Shown one piece after another: positions 11,301-19,062 of a DNA stretch of 64,000 nucleotides; positions within the stretch are counted from its first letter, which is position 1, and each line of letters starts with the position of its first letter. A model generated the notes under the pieces. The model made no database searches, was not told where the DNA came from, and was given only the letters and a program-made list of their open reading frames with translations. Both the position numbers and the translations under genes were made by a program. The DNA lies in the NCBI GenBank assembly GCA_012845835.1, contig JABAKD010000002.1, positions 6,876,603-6,940,602 of the forward strand. Direction: 5' to 3'. This stretch comes from Undaria pinnatifida. Lineage: Eukaryota; Sar; Phaeophyceae; Laminariales; Alariaceae.

Positions 11301-13672
11301 TCAACGCCGCGTGTTGGCATGGCGGTATGATAGTCGTGATTGAAACACCAGTTGCTCTAACGTTTTTTCCTTGGCTTCAGGTGACCTTTCTGCAGCGGCT
11401 GCTGGATCAGTTGGAAAAGCTTGGGGGATCCTACCCACTGCCGCTCATCCAGGTAGGCATCGTACCGGTACCGGCGAGGATCCTAATACATACACGAAAA
11501 TCATCATTGCCACCCCGACAGTAGTGGGTGCACAAAAACTCAAAATTGGCGACACCTCACTTTTTTGGTGGGGGGAGGGGGCGCAGACAAGGGGGTATAC
11601 TATCAATAAAACTAAGTGAAAACACCCTGAAAAAAACGCCGTTGTTAGAAATCGTGCAGAAAATGCCAACAATCCGGTTCGTTTTTTCGAACTATCCATA
11701 CCCTTTAGAGGACTGTGGCATCGTTTCCTGTTTTTGTCGTGTTCCCCTTACCCCACTACAAATTTTCCGGGCACCTATTAGGAAGCGGCGGGGTACCAGG
11801 AGCCTGTCTTGTGACCACGGACTATGTTACAGGATGGGGATTGGTTACCGTGAGGACAACAACAACCATAACGAATTTAACGCGTCCAGCCTTCGTTTCT
11901 TTTTGTCCCTGCATGCAGACCGGCGAACATTTTGCGCACTATTTCCCCGTCATAATAACACACGCAGAAACAAGCAAACACCCTGCCAGGTAATGGAATA
12001 CTCGGTAGTGTGGTTCCCGGGCAATCGTGTTATACACCCACCACCGTTATGACCTACTGTTGCGTCGCACGAGCGCAGGCGATGGACAAGGCGTACGGCC
12101 TGACCAAGACTGGGAACTCCGAGGTCCGTTTCTGCTGGCACAAGTTGTGCCTGCGCTCCAAAGCTCTGTTCATCGTGCCGCACGTGCTGGACTTTGTGAC
12201 CTCCATGGTGAGAAAGGGATCAGACAAAGGGTAGGACGAGTGATACGGTGGGTCCGGGGTAGCACCATGTGGGGTACGCAGAGAAGCGGTTACCCTCTCC
12301 TGTGTACCTTTGTGTGTAGCGTACATGCCTACGTATCAGTCGTAAACTCATCACGCCCGTGTAGCGTTGCATGTCTACATACCAGTACTAAAACTCTCAC
12401 CTCTACACCTTTGTGTAGCGTACATGCCTACGTATCAGTCGTAAGCTCATCACGCCCGTGTAGCGTTGCATGTCTACATACCAGTACTAAAACTCTCACC
12501 TCTACACCTGTGTGTAGCGTACATGCCTACGTATCAGTCGTAAACTCATCACGCCCGTGTAGCGTTGCATGTCTACATACCAGTACTAAAACTCGCTGTT
12601 AAAAGAGCTCCTAGTCTTCTTTTTTTGGCATCGTGCGTCGTGTCGCACGTGCTGGACTTCGTCACCCGCACGATGAAGGGACGGGGGTCAGACGCATGTT
12701 ACGGTCTGAGGGTAGCATAATCTCTCGCTTGGAGGGGTGCAGCAGATTATTAAGGATTTTCTGAGCTTCTAACATGAGGAGCTAGCTCGATACCAACATC
12801 ACCACCCGAAACACGACTTCGAAGACACTCGTTCGCTAGCAACCCAATCAAACATAGTGATGCGCTACAGTGGTCCTAAATCAAATGTACTCGATAAATT
12901 TTCGTTATACTAAGCTCAACCGGTCGGGATCGTTTGGCCCAAAAAGTGGAAACCCCTTTTTTATTTTTTATTTTTTTTCACACGCATCTACTTCCCAGCT
13001 TCTTCTGGACAAGCCGTGGTCACAGGTGTCGTCCCTTTCTCCCCCCCCGGTTCTTGCCTTCAATTTTTATCGCGCATAGGGTTTAGCAATCCCACTGCTC
13101 GTCGATTTTTCATCGAGTGTTGCTAACTCACGCTGTCGCGCTTTCCGCAAGTCAATTTGTGCACAAGAAAAAGCCCTACCGTGAGATGAGTCACTCTGGA
13201 GTTCCTACAGTAAAACTGAGGTACTCGTAAAATTACTTGATTATTGACTAACCAGTAGTTCCTCACTTGAGTAGCTCAACCGATCAGGTATACCTTTTTT
13301 TGGCTAAAAAAGTGCAATCCCTGCCGTGGAATGACTCACTCTGGAGTTCCTGAACGTTCGGAGGCATCTTGCCTGAGGAGCTCTGTATCTCTCACACCCA
13401 AAAACTCTCTTTCGAGAAAATAGAAATAAAACAGTAGTAGCTATGCGACACGCGCGCAGGAGGCAGGCATCATGACACCGCCGGCTCCGGTTTTCGTTTC
13501 GCAGGGGCGCATGAAGTTCACCCGGCCGCTGTACCGCGAGCTGTTTGCCCTGGAAGATACGCGGTCAATGGCCGTCGACACCTTCAAGGGCCGCGCCTTG
13601 TTCTACCACCCCATCTGTCGGTCCATGGTGGCCAAAGATCTCGGGGTGGAACTAGGCAAGACGGGCAAATGA
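2338..13672 (+). CDS. leukotriene A4 hydrolase-type M1 aminopeptidase, 3' nine exons (partial)
   Basis: Zinc aminopeptidase of family M1, LTA4H/aminopeptidase B branch, probably cytosolic; family members trim N-terminal residues and some hydrolyse epoxides. Exons: 2338-2414, 3143-3209, 3567-3718, 4258-4362, 8223-8318, 9372-9534, 11381-11452, 12079-12207, 13505-13672. All introns are GT-AG and frame is kept throughout (1029 nt, 342 residues plus TGA). Exon 1 carries the HEISH zinc motif and exon 2 the third ligand in WLNEGW. Exon 3 follows the family order, and exon 4 has SSVPYEKG with the catalytic tyrosine. Exons 5-9 form the C-terminal helical domain, ending with GRMKFTRP, the family's carboxylate-binding segment. 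The N-terminal beta domain and GGMEN region lie upstream of the window. The start of exon 1 is the least certain boundary. The introns carry decayed copies of exon edges. Family assignment is firm; whether it has epoxide hydrolase activity cannot be told. Confidence 0.93.
2440..3075. repeat. decayed tandem repeat, unit about 21-24 bp (TACCGTACGGTGAGTACGG)
   Basis: This fills most of intron 1 of the aminopeptidase gene. The unit is self-complementary in part (CCGTACGG) and contains GTGAGT, the consensus 5' splice donor, many times over. Copies vary by substitutions and small indels. It starts about 25 bp after the true donor GTGAGG at 2415. Confidence 0.85.
3076..3115 (+). repeat. fragment of a dispersed element (GTCGAACTCACAGCTGACGT)
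   Basis: The 20-bp core at about 3092-3111 recurs at about 44367-44386 and 61903-61922 with one or two changes. Here it lies about 30 bp before the acceptor of exon 2 of the aminopeptidase gene. Confidence 0.5.
4020..4053. repeat. (CCCT)n microsatellite
   Basis: About eight tandem CCCT units inside intron 3 of the aminopeptidase gene. Confidence 0.9.
4350..4612 (+). repeat. exon 4 donor region plus two decayed tandem copies
   Basis: The end of exon 4 with its splice donor (TTCAGGTCAGCTTGAATGAGG, key part at 4358-4377) recurs at about 4475-4520 and 4563-4610, each followed by the same GGTGGTGGGGGAAAGGG-like tail. The copies sit downstream in the intron and drift from the original. The donor used must be the first, because it alone continues the conserved reading frame. 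Confidence 0.8.
4408..4460 (+). repeat. dispersed repeat shared with 10468-10525
   Basis: A segment containing CATTTGTTGCTTGCCTTAG and a following GATCACGC-like end is found here in intron 4 and again in intron 6 of the same gene (about 10468-10525), in the same orientation. Confidence 0.7.
4680..4850 (+). repeat. dispersed element end plus decayed copy of exon 5 start
   Basis: Contains TCTAGATCGTGATCTGTCCG followed by TCAGGCGG and a decayed version of the start of exon 5 (GGTGGACTCT...TTTGAGGGCGTTCTTT). Then comes GGGATCTGTACGATACGCGG, the front of the next repeat unit. The same arrangement is seen at about 7562-7730, 7750-7945 and 7960-8130, and finally at the true exon 5 (8223). See the finding on exon-edge copies. 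Confidence 0.75.
5198..5608. repeat. long inverted repeat (fold-back element), about 130-bp arms
   Basis: The left arm (about 5198-5335) is the reverse complement of the right arm (about 5473-5608), with few mismatches; compare CTGTGTCGAAAAAACGTG with CACGTTTTTACGACACAG. The loop holds a smaller nested hairpin built from CCAGGTCGCTGGCA at 5356 and TGCCAGCGACCTGG at 5444. A direct but more diverged copy of the loop lies just upstream (about 5050-5160). It lies in intron 4 of the aminopeptidase gene and encodes nothing recognisable. Confidence 0.85.
5920..6130. mobile_element. MITE-like repeat with CACTCGCGCGAGTG palindromes, copy 1
   Basis: Bounded by two CACTCGYGCGAGT-like palindromes. It resembles 33325-33595 and 38495-38745: front GGGGTCACTCGCGCG, middle with a CGCTGCGCCAAA or related segment, end GTCACTCGTGCGAG followed by CCGGTAG. 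No coding capacity is seen, so it is probably a short non-autonomous DNA element. Target duplications were not resolved. Confidence 0.6.
7060..7545 (+). repeat. G-rich duplicated segment, inverted copy at 54670-54830
   Basis: Two related halves (about 7140-7270 and 7345-7510) share GAATCGGGGATGGG-like, ATCCTCCCTGGG-like and CCAATGGGATTGGGG-like pieces. The second half, through the segment ATATGCCTATTGCAT, reappears reverse-complemented at about 54670-54830 (ATAGGCATGTGG ... CAATGGCCGAGG). It is therefore a dispersed repeat. The open frames across it come from its skewed base composition. Confidence 0.65.
7562..8222 (+). repeat. three decayed tandem units: dispersed element end plus exon 5 start
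   Basis: Units of about 200 bp at roughly 7562-7745, 7746-7960 and 7961-8145 precede the true exon 5. Each has the GATCTAGATCGCGATCTGT core, then GGCGGGGCACGGTGGA..CT, the start of exon 5. The first two then continue with TTCGAGTTCAAGGCTTT, followed in all three by a CGTACGATACGGCTCTTGC-like segment. The first two could still be read as partial pseudo-exons. Confidence 0.8.
8606..8815. repeat. (TTTGG)n pentanucleotide tract
   Basis: Roughly 40 imperfect units of TTTGG inside intron 5 of the aminopeptidase gene. It runs directly into the TTCGG tract. All open frames here are repeat artefacts. Confidence 0.95.
8860..9262. repeat. (TTCGG)n pentanucleotide tract grading into CTCGG, TCGGG and TCCGG
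   Basis: About 80 units. The unit changes stepwise along the tract: TTCGG, then CTCGG (about 9160-9186), TCGGG (about 9187-9205), TCCGG (about 9208-9245), then TTCGG again. This layered order shows local spreading of variant units. It ends about 110 bp before exon 6. Confidence 0.95.
10045..10345. repeat. tandem repeat, unit about 100-125 bp, rich in TCGA
   Basis: About two and a half copies of a unit built from GACTGGATGTGCGAGTCGAA, TGTGTAAGAAACCCGATTTGGTCTT and TTTTTCGACTG-like pieces. It lies in intron 6 of the aminopeptidase gene. Confidence 0.8.
12317..12597 (+). repeat. 99-bp minisatellite, nearly three copies
   Basis: Copies start at 12317, 12416 and 12515 and are almost identical, so the amplification is recent. 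Each unit is itself a diverged doublet (TAGCGTACATGCCTACGTAT and TAGCGTTGCATGTCTACATA). It lies in intron 8 of the aminopeptidase gene. Confidence 0.95.
12632..12700 (+). repeat. decayed copy of the 3' end of exon 8
   Basis: CGCACGTGCTGGACTTCGTC followed by ACCCGCACGATGAAGGGACG matches the end of exon 8 and its donor (12179-12225). The copy has lost the GT of the donor. It sits about 450 bp downstream of the original. Confidence 0.75.
12720..12950 (+). repeat. dispersed repeat family with GAGGAGCTAGCTC core, copy 1
   Basis: Shares GGGGTGCAGCAGATT, CATGAGGAGCTAGCTC, ACGACTTCGAAG and GCTCAACCGGTC with about 39430-39660. Reverse-complemented relatives lie at about 38705-38870 and 39110-39265. 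It is non-coding. Confidence 0.7.
12985..13190. repeat. dispersed repeat, inverted copy at 42555-42740
   Basis: About 190 bp starting CAGCTTCTTCTGGACAAGCC and ending GTGCACAAGAAAAAG. The reverse complement lies at about 42555-42740 with high similarity. A shorter, more diverged relative starts near 8385. The 42.5-kb copy adjoins a tRNA-like segment, so this may be the body of a SINE. Confidence 0.75.
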
Positions 13673-14010
13673 CGTTTTTGGGGGTTCCTTTGCTGAAACT
13701 TTTGTGATCGCACGCACTACAGTAGGTGAGGGGCGACATGCCTTTCTGGGTTTCCTTACCGTGCATTTTCAACGAGCGTTTACACGACTGACTTTTTGGG
13801 GATCCCTTGCTGAAGCGTTTTTTATTCGACAGAATGGGTCAGGGGAGCACGACTTTTTTGGGTTCCTTGCTGTGCGCTTGTGTCGGACATTCCATGACTG
13901 ACTTTTTGGGGATTCCTTGCTGTAGCGTTGTTGATGTCGAAGCTACAGTAGGTAAGGGGCAGGATTTTGGTGCTCCTTACGGTGGGCTGTTGTCGGACAT
14001 TCCGTTACGC
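13673..14010 (+). repeat. tandem repeat downstream of the aminopeptidase stop codon, unit about 100 bp
   Basis: About three and a half copies of a unit with GACTTTTTGGGGATTCCTTGC, CTACAGTAGGTGAGGGG and TGTCGGACATTCC-like parts. The first copy starts at the stop codon itself (GACGTTTTTGGGGGTTCC), so the 3' UTR or terminal-exon end seems to be part of the unit. Confidence 0.8.
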
Positions 14011-14203
14011 GCTTGATTTTGACAGCTCGCCGCATGAGTGGCCGCGCGGCAACATGCCCGTGAACCTCTGGTGATGGCATGCCCAACTTAGATACGGCCC
14101 GGTTAGTGATGTCTGCCCGCCCGCCCTGCGACGTCCCGACCTCCCCTACGATTCGCCGTATACGTCGCGACCGTGTTTTCCTGCTGCTCCGCGAAAGCAG
14201 ACG

Positions 14204-14499
14204 AGGGCCCGCGTACGCCCAGCAGGTCCCTCTCCATGGCTTCCCTGAGCATGTCCCGCACCAGCAGCGAGGTCGACGTGGTGGGTGGCGGGACTGTCAA
14301 CTTTAGCGCCAGCGCGGGCGGTGGGAGGGTGGCAGGGGGCGCAACCGCCGCTTTGAGGGACATGGACATGGCGGCAGGGGTAGATGGCGGCAAGAAGTGG
14401 CTGGGGCTAAGCGGCAGAGCAGCCGCGGCAATCGCTGCGGCCGCCGCGGTGATAGCTGTGGCGGCGGTGGTTGTTAACCGTCGGCGGGGGGGGCGGTGA
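14204..14499 (+). CDS. possible terminal exon of an unknown membrane-anchored protein
   Basis: I do not recognise this protein. The frame reads through Ser-rich and Gly-rich sequence (SRSLSMASLSMSRTSSEVD) and ends with an alanine/valine-rich helix of about 20 residues capped by NRRRGGR and TGA. That looks like a tail anchor. A plausible acceptor (GCGAAAGCAG) precedes 14204, and an in-frame ATG lies at 14236. It could be an alternative last exon of the aminopeptidase gene, a separate short gene, or chance, since GC-rich sequence favours open frames here. Confidence 0.3.
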
Positions 14500-14544
14500 A
14501 CGGAACGGCCCCCCACTCGAAGCACCGGGAGAGATTAACAGGAG

Positions 14545-14602
14545 CGATGAGTAGGGGGGGGGGGTAGGGGGGGTAGGGGGGGTAGGGGGGGGTAGGGGCG
14601 AG
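14545..14602. repeat. G-tract (GGGGGGTA)n
   Basis: Several runs of five or more G separated by TA on the + strand. It could form G-quadruplex structure. No coding signal. Confidence 0.8.
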
Positions 14603-17397
14603 GGGTAAATGAGAAGGCGTTTGGGCAGATGGAATCAATGGGATGGATTTGTTCTTGCGTCATGGAATTATTTGATCTGTCGTCTGGGTAACGTTTTTTT
14701 CATCGTTTTGTCGTAGTTTCGTATTTACTGTTTGCCAGAGTCGATGATTTCAGGACGCGCGGAGGGGGGGGCGGGAGGGGGGTGTGGAGGCGTTTAAGGA
14801 GGACACGGGGTGGTTTGGTGTGCGTTGTCGATTTACCTCCGCCTTAACGCCGCGTTGACATTTTTTTTTTCGTTGTGTTGCGGTTTCGTGTTTACTTCGT
14901 ATGCCCAGGTTGTTGAATTTTCCGCCCCAAGTCGGTACCTGTAGTAGTTGAAGCCAGTCCAGTCGACGCCCTCCTGCGAGAGAGCTTTGCCAGGCGTTTT
15001 AAGCTGTTGTTACTTCGGTTGGTGAGGTCGAGGCGCCCGGAAACGTCTCGCCGCCGTTTTGATTTACTTTTTTTCCCGCTTTTAACAAGCAGTGTTGCTG
15101 CACGCGTTTTTGATTCAAAACGCCCACCGGCAATTTGAAAAGGTTTTGGGCCTCGGTTCCCCCACCCGTAATTCGATTTTTTTCGCGCTTGATGTGTCTT
15201 GTCGCGCAAGCCATTCGAAATAGCGTACTCTGTGGACAGTGGAGCACCAGAGAGTGTGTAGTGTTGTTGGTAAGACACGACAGTTGACCTTCTTGTTGGT
15301 GATTGACTGTTGAGGATCTGATCTGGTGTGTGGACGTCATCTAGATCTGAAGACAACTACAGTAGTAGGGGTTTCTACTTATCCTATTCTGGATTCTGAT
15401 ATAGGGATTCGGGGATGAAGTTAAGATCGCTTGCTTTCTTGTGTTCGGAGCTAATACAACAACTTATCTCTCCTTCCTAGCACCTGAATGGTGCTGACCA
15501 GCCCCCCTCAGGCCAAGGGGGGACACTTTCTGGTCTGTAGACCTTGCCTAGCTTAGGCGTGTCTACAATTGTCGATAATTCAGGTTGAACACACCGACGT
15601 TAGTCAGGGATTTTTTCTGGTACGATTGCGACACTAGCAATTTTGAAAAATATCGGAGCTCTTCTCCCCTCCCTGTTGCCCGACTCTCTTTAGCTCGTGA
15701 TTTCACTGTCGCGCGGTCGGGTCCACTCGTCCACAACACCTACAGGTACCTGGTACACGATACGAAACGAGTGTTGTTTGCTTTCATGTACCGCGGGTCA
15801 GTCGTGGTTTGCGTTCCCGTTGAGCGAGGCTTTTCAGAGCCCACGTTGTGGATACAAGCACGAGATGTATGACTGAACAAGCTGGGATAGTTTGTTTGCT
15901 TTCGTGTACCGATCCGATCGCGGTTCGCTTTTTTACCGTCGAGTCGGTTGTCCCCAACGCCCCACACCCCGTTGAGGGAAATAAGTATGGTACTACATTC
16001 ATACGTGGAAGTCAAATGGGGTCGTTTTCGGAGTATATAGTCTGATTCCTTATGTTAGTAATAGTTCGATTCGAGCTCGCTTTTCCAGCTTGATTGAGCT
16101 ACTTCCGGTGACCTAAACCCACACGCTGAGGAAACGACCACGACTGGACGAGTCTTGTTTTCCTTTTTTTTCATCTTTCGGGCACAGTAGGGGTCCCTCA
16201 GCAAGGCGGTGGTGTGCCAGAGCGACATGACCGCCTTGTAATGGGCAGCCGCCTTATTCAGTCCAAGTTATGAGCTATTTGACCGCGTTATATCGGGATA
16301 CCGCCTTGCTCAGACCGCCTTTTTGAGAGACCCACCGCTGTTGGACCGGTTCGATCTTCATGTTCGAAATCCCATCGTGTCGAGTCTTCCAGTGACCTAA
16401 GGCTACTTGATGGGGGACGTACTTGTTGGAGGCGGAGCGGGATCGTTTTCTAATGGGGCAAGGACAAGGGAGCGAAAGCGACCGGGGACATTTTGCCTCG
16501 CAAGGCAAAAAAAAAGCCTCTTCGATGCGGGGTGCGTACAGTTAGATCCGTTTTTAATTGGTCTATCTGTCTGTACGCCGTGTGTGCTGTGTATTGTCTG
16601 TCTGGCAGCAAACATCACGGTATCGTTAATTGCGAAAACTGCACGTGGCCGAAATCCGCAAACTCGGCATTTACAGGAGCGGGGGCGAGCATGTGAAGCT
16701 TGTTTCGTTGAATGCCGTCTCGAGCCGGCCGTGGTCGCCACACTTTGGTGGTTTGGGGGGGCTTGAGTTGCTCATATTTTTTGTGGCGGCAATATATCAG
16801 GTATACATGTTTTCCGTAACACACACTCGGCTTACTGAATGTATCGAGCACTCTTGCCTCATTTTCCACCAGGGGTATCCATATTTCCATTATTAATTGG
16901 ATGAGGAGGACTGTAGCACCCGTGTACCAGGTACCAGATAGGTATCTACGAAATATCCCCGTTTGGTTGTATTACGCATGCCGACAAAGTACAGGTCGCG
17001 AGGGGACAGAAAGCCATGATCGACCGTTCCCGCCACATGGTCTATCGCTCGTCCGCACAAGGGCCATGGCAGACGACAACAAATCCAAGCATACGCCGTT
17101 GACTCTGGTTGCTCGCGATGCCCCAGGTCGCTGTCCAGCCAGGTGCGCTATGCCACCCTAAATCGAAGTTAAAGTCATCGAAAGAGCCGGCCTCAGTTTT
17201 ATCAATTATGGACTAATTATTGCCAAAAGATGATACAAGAAGCCTTAAAATCGTTAGACGTAGTTTCGCGCACCCTCTCCCAAATGAAATTCTCAGCACT
17301 GGTCAGTATTTATGTCTTATTAGGTACCTACTCGTACTGCTATTGCAGGGCTTGCGTGGATATAGCGGCAGAAAGCAGATCATGGTTACAGGTGTCC
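14603..17397. other. intergenic stretch without a convincing gene
   Basis: The one longer open frame with an ATG (15356 down to 14892, - strand, 154 codons) is rich in K/R/S, matches no family I know and has no visible partner exon. A short duplicated stretch lies at about 15765-15935 (TTGTTTGCTTTCRTGTACCG twice). I see nothing else to annotate. Confidence 0.5.
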
Positions 17398-17605
17398 CGT
17401 ACAGTACTCGTCGACAAGAAAGCGCAGCCATTGGCGGCGGGCGAGTCGTTTTGCATCAGCGTTTCCCCTTAGTATTTGACGACGGGACGGGCATCGTTCA
17501 CCGTACAGTACTCGTCTACAAGAAACCGCAGGCATTGGCGGCGGGCGAGTCGTTTTACATCAGCGTTTTTCCTTAGCATTTGACGACGGAACGGGCATCG
17601 TTGCC
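17398..17605 (+). repeat. 104-bp tandem duplication
   Basis: Two copies start at 17398 and 17502 (CGTACAGTACTCGTC, CATTGGCGGCGGGCGAGTCG, TTTGACGACGGRACGGGCAT). They differ at only a few positions, so the duplication is recent. Confidence 0.9.
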
Positions 17606-17833
17606 GTTGTATTTAGCCGGCGAAGAGCGATTTTTCCCTCCTTGTGAGTGATGGAGCAAACCTCATTTTTTTTGCGGACGTGCTATGCCTGCCCCGCTGT
17701 TCCCCCGTCCCACCCCCCTGGCATACCGGAAGCTAAAGATGCGCGCCATAACGCAGTATTTGCAACCCGCGCCTGGGAATAAACATTCAAAATTATCCGT
17801 AGGTCGCCCTTGCTTTCCTGTAGTGATTGCGGC

Positions 17834-17837
17834 TAAC
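17834..17837. other. target site duplication TAAC (left)
   Basis: TAAC directly abuts the left LTR. The same four bases follow the right LTR at 26053-26056. Four-base duplications are usual for Ty3/gypsy insertion. Confidence 0.85.
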
Positions 17838-18258
17838 TATTATGGAAGGGGAGGCTAGGGATAGAGGCGGATCCGATGTCTATGTGGGTCTGAGTGGTCT
17901 CTAGCCATTCATGCGGCAGGACCCTAGGTTTTGTGTGCATTGTACAGAGAGAAAGGTGCCAGGGACCCAGCCTACAAAGCACTGCTACCAACCTGATGAT
18001 AGCAGCCTCCCGATCGGTACCGAGTTCGGTGGTTGAGCCTGAACAGCGGTAGTGTGAGCCTTGAAGGTGGCTTATGAGAAGGAGTAGAAGGTCTCCGGTC
18101 GTGGATACGGTATTCGCTTTGTGGATTATTGCTAACTCAGGGCAAGCAAAGGAGTACAGAGCAGAGGGAGGCGAGGAACCAGTACTGCTAGTACCTATTG
18201 AGACTAACGCATTCCCAAAAGTGCAACTCCTATCAACCGTAACAATGTAACCGTAACA
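17838..18258 (-). repeat. 3' LTR of Ty3/gypsy element, 421 bp
   Basis: It runs TGTTACGG to CCATAATA when read on the element's strand. By eye it differs from the 5' LTR (25632-26052) at only two positions: one near the 3' terminus (A versus G in CCRTAATA), and one in GAGAGAAAGG versus GAGAGGAAGG as read on the + strand. That is about 99.5 % identity, so insertion was recent. The terminal inverted repeat is TGTTACGG/CCGTAATA, so the element ends in TA where CA is usual. Confidence 0.95.
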
Positions 18259-18267
18259 TCCCCCCAT
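18259..18267 (-). other. polypurine tract
   Basis: On the element strand the bases just before the 3' LTR read AATGGGGGGA then TGTTACGG. This short purine run is at the position where plus-strand DNA synthesis is primed. Confidence 0.7.
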
Positions 18268-19062
18268 TAGTATGAACAGCTGTTTGACAGCTGCAACATA
18301 CTAATTAACGGTAGCAGGGATAGTGACAACCGCGAGGTGACACACTTCCTTTGGCGAAAACTACCGGTGATGTCTTTGAGTAGGTCGAACGGCCAACCGA
18401 AAATTACAAGAGGCAAATAGTGGCAAAACTCAAATAAAATCCACTGCTCTTCATAATTCTCACTGCGCGTTGACTCGCGGCCCGACATCGACTTGCGCGA
18501 AGGTAAACCCGGCTTCCGGGAAAAACCCTTCGCTCCCCATCCCGAGAGCCCTAGAATTTAGACAACAACCGAAAACACCAAGTGACACTCGGACGTAAAA
18601 TACTCTAAAAAAAAACCGTCCCTCGCTTGGTGAATCCACTGTAGTTGCTGCCCGGCTCTCAACACCTACAGCGCGGGCAAAACCTGGCCATCCAGGAAAC
18701 CCATAGCGCAAAGCCCTAAAACACCAAGCTCACACAAACGCCACGGCACACCGCACGAACCCACTTGGGTGCTACCGGGCGCAGGGCCACCCTTCGACTA
18801 CCAATCAGACCAGAACATCTAATCAGCACGTCTCCAAACATTCAAACCTTAACTGGCTGCCAACTGGGGGCACGCTCGAAAATCGACAACACAACTGCAT
18901 AAGACTGGTACGACAAAGCCAACAACAGTCCAAACTCTTCACTTCATATAAATACGACCGCATTTTGTACGGACATCCATGATCACCCGCAGACAGTCAC
19001 ACAATCCAACACATCCTCCTCATCCAGCAATCACGGAAGCCCGAAATCCTTTCCTCCCAAGG
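18268..19062 (-). other. untranslated 3' part of the retrotransposon
   Basis: About 800 bp between the end of the integrase frame and the polypurine tract. I see no conserved frame in it. Confidence 0.6.

Noticed and set aside
14892-15356. 154-codon - strand frame with ATG
   Set aside because: No recognisable domain or conserved pattern; composition (K, R, S) and isolation do not support a gene strongly enough to list it.
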